Shown here one piece after another: positions 46,068-54,650 of a stretch of DNA of 64,000 bases. Every line of letters begins with the position of its first letter. Within the stretch, counting starts at the first letter, position 1. This stretch comes from Corynebacterium kalinowskii. Lineage in GTDB: Bacteria; Actinomycetota; Actinomycetes; Mycobacteriales; Mycobacteriaceae. The translations under genes were made by a program, and so were the position numbers. The DNA lies in the NCBI RefSeq assembly GCF_009734385.1, contig NZ_CP046452.1, positions 2,170,001 to 2,234,000 on the forward strand. Reading direction: 5' to 3'. The notes below the pieces were generated by a model, which had not been told where the DNA came from, searched no databases, and saw only the letters and a list, made by a program, of their open reading frames with translations.

Positions 46068-46760
46068 ATGGAAAACAATGACACTTGGCTGGTTATTCCG
46101 TGCTATAACGAGGGCTCCGTGATCCAGGACGTCATCGAAAACGCGCGCAAAACCTTTCCGAACATCGTGGCCGTCAACGACGGATCTGCAGACGACTCCG
46201 CCGAGCGCATCCACGCCGCCGGGGCTCATTTGGTGAACCACCCGGTCAACCTTGGCCAAGGCGCTGCCATCCAAACCGGCGTCGAATATGCCCGCATGCA
46301 GCCCGGCGCCGAATACTTCGTCACCTTCGATGCCGACGGCCAGCACCAGGTCAAAGACGTCGTGGCGATGCTCGAGCGCCTGCGCACCGAGCCGGTCGAC
46401 ATCATCGTGGGCACCCGCTTCGGCCGCCCTCGCAAAGAGGACGACCAGGTGCCATTGATCAAGCGCATCGTGCTCAAGACCGTGGTTATGCTCTCCCCAC
46501 GCACCCGCCGCCTCGGGCTTACCGACGCCCACAACGGTCTACGCGTCTTCAACAAGAAGGCCGCCATGGATTTGAACCTCCGCATGAACGGCATGAGCCA
46601 CGCCTCCGAATTTGTCTCCATCATGGACGAAAAGGGTTGGCGCGTAGCCGAGCAGTCCGTGGATATTCTTTACACCGAATACTCCATGTCCAAGGGCCAG
46701 TCCCTGATTAACGGCGTGAACATCCTCGCCGACGGCCTACTCGCGAGGAAGCTTCCATGA
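46068..46760 (+). CDS. Family 2 glycosyltransferase (DPM-like)
   Basis: A 230-residue GT2 protein with LVIPCYNEGSVIQDVIEN, NIVAVNDGSADDS, the DxD equivalent VTFDADGQHQ and NGLRVFNKKAA. It has no membrane tail, as in soluble polyprenol-phosphate sugar transferases paired with a separate membrane partner. The next gene encodes that kind of partner (DUF2304) with a 4-bp overlap. Confidence 0.9.
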   Translation: MENNDTWLVIPCYNEGSVIQDVIENARKTFPNIVAVNDGSADDSAERIHAAGAHLVNHPVNLGQGAAIQTGVEYARMQPGAEYFVTFDADGQHQVKDVVAMLERLRTEPVDIIVGTRFGRPRKEDDQVPLIKRIVLKTVVMLSPRTRRLGLTDAHNGLRVFNKKAAMDLNLRMNGMSHASEFVSIMDEKGWRVAEQSVDILYTEYSMSKGQSLINGVNILADGLLARKLP

Positions 46761-47107
46761 CCACAGTTATCCAGATCATCCTGCTGCTCGCGACGGCGTT
46801 CCTCGTCGTGTACTTCCTGGGAAACCGTCGCAAGGCCCGCGCCAAAGCTGGCGTCAAGCTCGGCTTCATGGTGTTCGTTATCGCCTGCATTTGGGCGGTG
46901 CTGCGTCCCGACGACCTGACCGTTGTCGCCAACTGGATGGGTGTCAATCGTGGCACCGATCTGCTGCTTTACGCCCTGGTGGTCGCGTTCATGTTCACAA
47001 CGCTGTCGTCCTACGTGCGTTTCCGTGAGCAAGAACTGCGTTACGCACGCCTAGCTCGCGCCATCGCACTGAAAAATGCTGTTAAGCCAGAAGAAGAGTT
47101 GAGTTAA
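46757..47107 (+). CDS. DUF2304 membrane protein
   Basis: A 116-residue protein with three hydrophobic helices (about 4-22, 31-49, 67-84) and a basic, coiled-coil-like tail (RFREQELRYARLARAIALKN), the DUF2304 pattern. The family is typically encoded next to a soluble GT2 enzyme, as here, and is thought to anchor or support it. Overlaps the GT gene by 4 bp; the downstream GTG of the DsbA-like gene follows its stop directly. Confidence 0.87.
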   Translation: MTTVIQIILLLATAFLVVYFLGNRRKARAKAGVKLGFMVFVIACIWAVLRPDDLTVVANWMGVNRGTDLLLYALVVAFMFTTLSSYVRFREQELRYARLARAIALKNAVKPEEELS

Positions 47108-47929
47108 GTGTCGCGTTCCCGCATTGGTTTGATCGCCGTTATTGCTGTCCTGCTTGTGGCCATTTCTGGCCTCTCGGGCTACATGATCGGCTTTAATAAG
47201 GCGGAGGATCAGTTCATCGCTGACAACCCATCCTCTGCTACCGCAATCAAGGCCAACTTGGCCAAGGTGAAGCCGGGCACCGGTGCGCGTGCCGCTACTG
47301 CCCGCCCTGACGGCACCTACGATTCCTTGATCCAGGGCCCCAGGGGCGAGCTGAAGTCCCAGGAAGATATCGAGAAGATTCACCGCCGAAATCCCGAGGA
47401 CCCGTTCGCCATCGGCGCCGTCGACGCTCCCCTGGTGATCTCGGAATTCTCCGACTTCGAATGCCCATTCTGCGCCCGGTACAATACCCAAACTGAGCCG
47501 TCCATCATGAAGGAATACGTGGACAAGGGCTTGGTCCGCATCGAATGGAACGACCTCCCTATCAACGGTGCCAACGCGATGGCCGGTGCCAAGGCCGGAC
47601 GCGCAGCCGCAGAGCAAGGCAAGTTCCACGAGTTCAAGACTGCATTGTTCGCAGAAGCCGCCACCAAGAACGGCCATCCTGGTTTTGTTCAAGCAGATTT
47701 CGAGCGCTTTGCGGCTTCCGCGGGAGTACCCGATATGGAGAAATTCAAGGCTGATTCGCAGTCGACCAAGTACGACGGAGCAATCGCCCAAGCCCAGCAA
47801 TATGGCAGCGGCATCGGTATCTCCGGCACCCCGGCGTTCCTGATCGGCACGAAGTTCCTCTCCGGCGCACAACCGTGGGAAACCTTTGAGGCAGCTATCG
47901 CGGAACAGCTGGCAGCTACCGTTCAGTAG
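47108..47929 (+). CDS. DsbA-family thiol-disulfide protein, membrane-anchored
   Basis: A 273-residue protein with an N-terminal membrane anchor (about 6-27), a linker, and a thioredoxin-fold domain from about 100 with the redox motif DFECPFCARY (Cys119, Cys122), the helical insert typical of DsbA, and cis-Pro in GISGTPAFLIG. It probably oxidises or isomerises exported proteins outside the membrane. GTG 47108 starts directly after the DUF2304 stop, so it belongs to the same transcript. A terminator follows. Confidence 0.92.
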   Translation: MSRSRIGLIAVIAVLLVAISGLSGYMIGFNKAEDQFIADNPSSATAIKANLAKVKPGTGARAATARPDGTYDSLIQGPRGELKSQEDIEKIHRRNPEDPFAIGAVDAPLVISEFSDFECPFCARYNTQTEPSIMKEYVDKGLVRIEWNDLPINGANAMAGAKAGRAAAEQGKFHEFKTALFAEAATKNGHPGFVQADFERFAASAGVPDMEKFKADSQSTKYDGAIAQAQQYGSGIGISGTPAFLIGTKFLSGAQPWETFEAAIAEQLAATVQ

Positions 47930-47943
47930 TTTTACTTTCTTGT

Positions 47944-47972
47944 ACCCCTGGCGTAGTTGCTGGGGTTTTCTT
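47944..47972 (+). terminator. Intrinsic terminator after the DsbA-like gene
   Basis: A 5-bp ACCCC/GGGGT stem with a 13-nt loop is followed by TTTCTTT, about 15 bp after the stop codon. The stem is short; the T-tract supports the call. Confidence 0.6.
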
Positions 47973-47983
47973 TAAACCATTAT

Positions 47984-47999
47984 TCGAACATGTGTTCTG
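47984..47999. promoter_or_regulatory. Candidate LexA (SOS) box upstream of the HNH gene
   Basis: TCGAACATGTGTTCTG matches the actinobacterial SOS box TCGAAC-N4-GTTCGA at all but the last two positions. It lies 78-93 bp upstream of the HNH/13E12 start. In mycobacteria several 13E12-family genes are known LexA targets, which supports the reading. Confidence 0.6.
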
Positions 48000-48076
48000 T
48001 TTTGCAGGTTTCAGGTCCACCCTTGTTGCTATGGTGAAGCCAAGAAAAGCATTAAAGCAGTTCAAGGGGGTGAACC

Positions 48077-50195
<2,119 letters not shown>

Positions 50196-50708
50196 CTAGA
50201 AACCTGATTTGCGATACGCCGTAACTGGCTTTTCTGCGGCGCGATGTGCATGATCTTTTTGATAAGCCGCCACCCGCTCCAGCAACGTCACGGCAACTCG
50301 TTCAGGGTCCTTTACCGAAACCAGATAGCTTCCCGCCAAAGTTTGGATCTCAAGGGTCCGACCTCCAACAAGATAGGCAAAGGCACCGTCAATAAGGTGT
50401 ACTCCCGCGCCTTGCACAGCCCCAGTTCTTGGTCCCACGCGGACATCAGTGATCCGGGAGTAACTGATTTCCTCGCTGCTCATCAACTTGACGGCGATCG
50501 TTACCGAACTATCGGAGAGAGTCGTGGTGGCTTTCAACTGGGTGACCAAAATGAGTGGCACTACTGTGGCGAAGAAGAAAATGAACTTCGAGTGGTCGTA
50601 CAAGCCCAGGAACCACAAGATCGCAGCGCAGAGCAAGTCGAAGGCGATTGCCAGTGCCAGAAGGCTGCCATTGAGGCGACGTGCATGCACCACGTTTGCG
50701 GTCTCCAT
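50196..50708 (-). CDS. Membrane protein with C-terminal PH-like domain
   Basis: About 170 residues: an N-terminal pair of hydrophobic segments (about 15-35 and 40-57) and a C-terminal beta-rich domain (about 65-150) with TTTLSDSSVTIAVKLMSSEEISYSRITDVRVGPR, the pattern of bacterial PH-like membrane-associated domains. ATG 50708 is chosen because the frame upstream crosses an AT-rich segment and the tRNA terminator. Located between the galE-like gene and tRNA-Thr. Function unknown. Confidence 0.72.
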   Translation of the reverse strand: METANVVHARRLNGSLLALAIAFDLLCAAILWFLGLYDHSKFIFFFATVVPLILVTQLKATTTLSDSSVTIAVKLMSSEEISYSRITDVRVGPRTGAVQGAGVHLIDGAFAYLVGGRTLEIQTLAGSYLVSVKDPERVAVTLLERVAAYQKDHAHRAAEKPVTAYRKSGF

Positions 50709-50901
50709 GAGTCTTACAATAATAGATAATATATTGAGAACCGTTATATAAGACTTAGTCTTCGGTAAATAGTCCCTTAATGGATACTTTAGATTATTGC
50801 GGGTGGATTGTTCAACACATAAGTTAATCGTGGCCACTACCGCTTTTGGCCAGCTTTTCAAAGCCACCTCAAATCTCAAAAACCACCGGTCACAAACACA
50901 A
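50709..50901. other. AT-rich intergenic segment upstream of the PH-like gene
   Basis: About 190 bp clearly richer in A+T than its surroundings, with several TATAAT-like words on the minus strand (near 50720-50760). Probably the promoter of the membrane-protein gene. No additional gene seen. Confidence 0.55.
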
Positions 50902-50934
50902 AGCCCCGCAACCAATGGATCTGATTACGGGGCT
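50902..50934 (-). terminator. Terminator of tRNA-Thr
   Basis: A 7-bp stem AGCCCCG/CGGGGCT (50902-50908 with 50928-50934) is followed on the minus strand by TTTGTGTTTGTG, 12 bp after the tRNA 3' end. Confidence 0.75.
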
Positions 50935-50945
50935 GTATTCGTTTG

Positions 50946-51018
50946 AGCCGCCTAAGAGAATCGAACTCTTGACCTTTTCATTACGAGTGAAATGCTCTAC
51001 CGACTGAGCTAAGGCGGC
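50946..51018 (-). tRNA. tRNA-Thr (anticodon CGU)
   Basis: A 73-nt gene on the minus strand folding into a standard cloverleaf: acceptor GCCGCCT pairing with AGGCGGC, D arm GCTC...GAGC, anticodon stem TTTCA/TGAAA with loop CTCGTAA (anticodon CGT), T arm with GTTCGATTC, and a U discriminator. It reads ACG codons. No CCA is encoded. Confidence 0.97.
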
Positions 51019-51084
51019 ACGATGCGCATAAGAGCATCGGTAGGAAAGCTTACCGCACCCGCAAAAGAAAAATGAAATCGCAGG

Positions 51085-52311
51085 TTATTGGACTTTACAG
51101 GCCTTGCGAAGCCGACCAACCAACCCGGAAAGCGCGACCACTGGACGAACATTATGCCCCAGGGATTCGCGACATTTGTTGATTGCTTCCAGGCAGTCGG
51201 TGAGCCCGGCAGCATCGTTCTTAGCTGCCAAATCCTCCGACAGCCCCTCAAAATCCGGATGCGTGACTTGGACCTTTGACCCCGATGCTTTGATCAATGC
51301 ATCCCGATACAGACCCGCGAGATCAATCAGCGCAAGATCATAGCTGTCGCGCTTCGCACGGGTTTGCCGCTTCTTGTGCACAGCTTCCAGAGCCTTGACC
51401 TCGGTTTCCATTCCCTTGGTCATGCGAGCCGCACCTTTACCCTTCACACCCGCTCCGAAGGTGTTGCGCAGCTTATCAATTTCCGCTTCTTCGATCGGCG
51501 CAAACTCCGCTTTAACCTCGTCCTCCACGGTTTTCACCAGCGTAGCGACCTCCTGAAATGCCGCCTCCTTGTGGTAGATCAGCTCCGCCAGATGCAGCAC
51601 CTGTGCACGCCGCTTCTGAGCGGCCTCGGAGCGCGCAAGGTGCCGCGCCCGGCCAATGTGTCCAGAGGTTGCGGCAGCAGCAAGCTTTGCGACGTCCTCA
51701 GAAACCTCGCCTTCTGCCATCAAAATCCGAGTCGTCTCCTCCAGCGTAGGAGTGGGCACATACACGTGGCGGCAGCGAGAACGCAGGGTGATGGAAATGT
51801 CCCGGCGATCAGTCGACGGGGCACACAACATGATCACAGTTCGAGGTGAGGGTTCCTCCACGGTCTTCAGCAACGCATTCGCCGCACCATCGGAGAGGCG
51901 ATCGGCATCTTCGATGATGATCACCCGCCATTCGGAGTGCGTGGGAAGCGCGAGCGCGGGACCTACGACCTTGTCACGCATGAGATCCACACCGATGGAC
52001 AATTCTGTGGGCACCACATGAACGAGATCCGGGTGTGATCCAGCGAGGACAGCTTTACAGTTCTCACACTCACCGCACCCCACGGTCTCCGCCGTACACA
52101 TGAGCGCTGCGGCGAAGGCGACGGCCGCATTGGATCGACCTGACCCGGGAGGGCCGGTAAAAAGCCAGGAGTGAGTCATAGCCGCGGCCTCTGCCCCGGT
52201 TTCTGCACCCGCCCCAGCGGCGATATGGCGCGCGGCGGTCGCGGCGTCGATAAGCGTGCGTCGCAGTTGTCCGGCTCCGGCTAGCCGATCAAACACAGAA
52301 TTTTCGCTCAC
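51085..52311 (-). CDS. holB: DNA polymerase III subunit delta' (HolB)
   Basis: A clamp-loader subunit of about 408 residues. AAA+ core with P-loop FTGPPGSGRSNAA (Arg in place of the usual Lys, as is usual for delta' subunits, which do not need to hydrolyse ATP), a four-Cys zinc element CGECENC after the P-loop, sensor motif IIIEDADRLSDGAANALLKTVEEP and LRSRCRHVYV. GTG 52311 is used (VSENSVFDRL), with GGTGGG just upstream; a GTG 9 bp further 5' is in frame. Divergent from the cyclase gene. Also linked to cyclase, topA and cspA in mycobacteria. Confidence 0.93.
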   Translation of the reverse strand: MSENSVFDRLAGAGQLRRTLIDAATAARHIAAGAGAETGAEAAAMTHSWLFTGPPGSGRSNAAVAFAAALMCTAETVGCGECENCKAVLAGSHPDLVHVVPTELSIGVDLMRDKVVGPALALPTHSEWRVIIIEDADRLSDGAANALLKTVEEPSPRTVIMLCAPSTDRRDISITLRSRCRHVYVPTPTLEETTRILMAEGEVSEDVAKLAAAATSGHIGRARHLARSEAAQKRRAQVLHLAELIYHKEAAFQEVATLVKTVEDEVKAEFAPIEEAEIDKLRNTFGAGVKGKGAARMTKGMETEVKALEAVHKKRQTRAKRDSYDLALIDLAGLYRDALIKASGSKVQVTHPDFEGLSEDLAAKNDAAGLTDCLEAINKCRESLGHNVRPVVALSGLVGRLRKACKVQ

Positions 52312-52344
52312 CCCACCCACCCTATATTGCGTGCGGTTAAAGTA

Positions 52345-53877
52345 ATGACTATGACTCGTTTTGCGCAGATCGTGAAGTGGCTATGGCATACGTCGTGGCC
52401 ACTGTACGCTGCCACCATTTTCCTTTCGAACGTGCTCGGCGCGATCGCCACCATGTTGTTCTTCAACTGGTTGATCCCGATGCCAGCTAAAGACGCGTTC
52501 ATGGACTTCAGCGGTCCGCTTCCAGTGGTGGGCATCGGATACCTGGTGGTCGGTTCGATCGTAGGCGCGATCCTCACGTTTGTCCTGTTCCGGCCGGTGC
52601 TCGCGTGGCAGCATCGCCCGGAGGATCACGATCCCAATATGGTGCGAAACTTGGTGATGCGCATCCCGGTGTATCAGGCGTTGCTGTGCGCCACACTGTG
52701 GCTCATTGGCATTGTGATCGTGACGTCGATGGCCGCTTCACACGATTCCCGGCTCGCCCTAGTTCTGGGGTTGGTATCGCTACTCGGTGGCTCTGTGATC
52801 GTGCTGCTTACCTACCTCGAGGCGGAGCGAATCGTGCGCCCGACCGCTGCCGAGGCGCTGGCAAAACGCTTCGAAGATTCGACCCTGGAACCCCCGGTTA
52901 CCCTGCGACTTCGCGCCACGTGGCTGGTGACCTCAGCAGTACCTTTGCTAGGTATTTGCCTCCTAGTGTTGGGGCATCACTACGGGTACTTCACCGACAG
53001 CGCTGTGGACCTTTTCCCTGCCATCCTCGCCCTTGGTGTCACTGCTCTACTAGCAGGCTTTGCCGCCCAGACCCTGGTGATTATGAGCGTGGTTGACCCA
53101 ATCCACGAGCTGCAGCACGCTATCAATCGCGTCCGTCGCGGGGAGACTGACGTCGCCGTGGACATCTACGACGGCTCCGAAATCGGCGTCCTGCAAGCAG
53201 GATTCAATGAGATGATGCGCGGGCTGCGCGAGCGCCAGCGCGTCCGTGATCTCTTCGGCCGCTACGTCGGCACCGAAGTCGCCCGGCGCGCCATGGAGGA
53301 GCGACCGGAGCTTGGTGGCGAAGACCGCATGGTAGCTGTGCTTTTTGTCGACGTCATCGGTTCCACCACCTTTGCCGTGAACCACACCCCGGAAGAAGTC
53401 GTCGCCGCGCTGAACCAGTTCTTTGAAAAGGTGGTCACGGTGGTGCACAACAACAAGGGCGTGATCAACAAGTTCCAGGGCGACGCTGCGCTTGCGATCT
53501 TCGGCGCTCCCCTGCCGCTTGCCGACGCCCCTGGCCTCGCGCTCGCCGCAGCACGCGAACTACGCACGGAGCTCAAAGATATGCCACTGGCCTGCGGAAT
53601 CGGAGTGGCTTCCGGCCACGTCGTTGCAGGTCACATTGGCGGACACGATCGTTTTGAATACACCGTGATTGGCGACGCTGTGAACCAGGCTGCTCGCCTG
53701 ACAGAACTGGCCAAGGACGCTCCTGGCCGGGTGCTGACCTCGGTGTCTACCCTGCGTGGTGCTAACGAAGCCGAGCAAGCGCGTTGGACTGTGCTCAAGT
53801 CGGTTGAGCTGCGCGGACGTGGCGAATTGACCCAGCTTGCCCGCCCAATTCGCCCTACCTTGGCGGATCGCTCTTAA
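52345..53877 (+). CDS. cyaB: Class III adenylate/guanylate cyclase, membrane-bound with HAMP
   Basis: A 510-residue protein: an N-terminal membrane domain with about six helices, a HAMP segment (about 250-305, PIHELQHAINRVRRGETDVAV), then a class III cyclase domain from about 330. Metal-binding Asp residues are in LFVDVIGSTTF and KFQGDAALAIFG, and the catalytic Asn region in VIGDAVNQAARL. It should synthesise cAMP, which in corynebacteria acts through GlxR; two candidate GlxR sites lie at sdhC/ramB in this window. ATG 52345 (MTMTRFAQ) is the likely start; TTG 52327 is in frame. Confidence 0.93.
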   Translation: MTMTRFAQIVKWLWHTSWPLYAATIFLSNVLGAIATMLFFNWLIPMPAKDAFMDFSGPLPVVGIGYLVVGSIVGAILTFVLFRPVLAWQHRPEDHDPNMVRNLVMRIPVYQALLCATLWLIGIVIVTSMAASHDSRLALVLGLVSLLGGSVIVLLTYLEAERIVRPTAAEALAKRFEDSTLEPPVTLRLRATWLVTSAVPLLGICLLVLGHHYGYFTDSAVDLFPAILALGVTALLAGFAAQTLVIMSVVDPIHELQHAINRVRRGETDVAVDIYDGSEIGVLQAGFNEMMRGLRERQRVRDLFGRYVGTEVARRAMEERPELGGEDRMVAVLFVDVIGSTTFAVNHTPEEVVAALNQFFEKVVTVVHNNKGVINKFQGDAALAIFGAPLPLADAPGLALAAARELRTELKDMPLACGIGVASGHVVAGHIGGHDRFEYTVIGDAVNQAARLTELAKDAPGRVLTSVSTLRGANEAEQARWTVLKSVELRGRGELTQLARPIRPTLADRS

Positions 53878-53979
53878 GTTACTAGGTGATAACGACTCTC
53901 TCTAGCGGGTAACGTCGCTCGAAGTGCGCTGCGATGATACAAATGCACACCACGTCCACCAGCGATTGGAACCACCTTC

Positions 53980-54270
53980 ATGAAGAAGTTCGCTAGCGCA
54001 ATCACCATCGCACTTTCCCTCATCCTCGCTCCCACTGCCTCTGCCGGAATCTCAGCCCAGAACTCTTCGGAAGCAGCTGCCTTCTCATCCGAGAGCTTCG
54101 CCTCCATCCCGGAACGCGTCCAGTGGATGCAAGAAAACGGTATGGCAGATCATTCTCCTATTGGTTGGCTGACCGCCAGCATGCCCATGAGCGTCCAAGG
54201 GTTCTATATTTCCATTTACCACTGGATCACCGCGATTTCCGGAACCATTGCCCGGATGCTCGCCCAGTAA
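53980..54270 (+). CDS. Small secreted protein 1 (unknown)
   Basis: A 96-residue precursor with a signal peptide (MKKFASAITIALSLILAPTASA, cleavage near 22). The mature part has a Ser/Ala-rich stretch, then WMQENGMADHSPIGWL and a hydrophobic, amphipathic C-terminal helix (YISIYHWITAISGTIARML). No cysteines. GAACCACC upstream serves as a weak ribosome site. It is followed 30 bp later by another small secreted-protein gene, suggesting a pair. I do not recognise either. Confidence 0.78.
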   Translation: MKKFASAITIALSLILAPTASAGISAQNSSEAAAFSSESFASIPERVQWMQENGMADHSPIGWLTASMPMSVQGFYISIYHWITAISGTIARMLAQ

Positions 54271-54300
54271 CCTACATTTCCGCAGTAAGGCTCTCATCAC

Positions 54301-54564
54301 ATGCGTAAGGCACTCGTTGCTGCCATCACTGCGGCGACTCTGTTTTCTACTGCTCCTGCGGTATCTGCGGCGGAACAATGGGACGGCACACTCCACATGT
54401 CCTCTGAAATTAAGAAGGACTACCAGATCGCATTCGCGAATCTCTCCTTCGAATACGGTCTTATGCCAGCTATCAGCGCATTCTTCCGTATACCGTTCAT
54501 GCCGCTATCTACCTGGTTCCGCAACGAAACGGCATCTCCAGCCCGCCCCATCGCGTGGGACTAA
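54301..54564 (+). CDS. Small secreted protein 2 (unknown)
   Basis: An 87-residue precursor with a signal peptide (MRKALVAAITAATLFSTAPAVSA, cleavage after SA near 23). The mature part starts with acidic/polar residues (AEQWDGTLHMSSEIKKD) and then has a hydrophobic stretch FANLSFEYGLMPAISAFFRIPF. No cysteines. It shares the general plan of the preceding protein (signal, about 40 polar residues, hydrophobic C-terminal half) without obvious sequence identity. A terminator hairpin follows. Confidence 0.75.
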   Translation: MRKALVAAITAATLFSTAPAVSAAEQWDGTLHMSSEIKKDYQIAFANLSFEYGLMPAISAFFRIPFMPLSTWFRNETASPARPIAWD

Positions 54565-54578
54565 AGCGGCAATAGCCA

Positions 54579-54626
54579 CAAGGACTTTTAAGGACTTGAA
54601 GTTCTCACAGTCTTTAAAAGTCCTTG
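54579..54626. terminator. Bidirectional terminator between secreted-protein gene and topA
   Basis: A perfect 13-bp stem (54579-54591 with 54614-54626) with a 22-nt loop is flanked by CCACA/TGTGG that may extend it. It lies between the convergent stops, 14 bp after the + strand gene. Confidence 0.8.
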
Positions 54627-54650
54627 TTCATTTGTGGCCATTATGATCGG

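Noticed and set aside
51085..52311. Arg in place of the P-loop Lys of HolB as a sign of inactivation
   Set aside because: Delta' subunits normally lack ATPase activity and often have altered P-loops, so this is the family norm.
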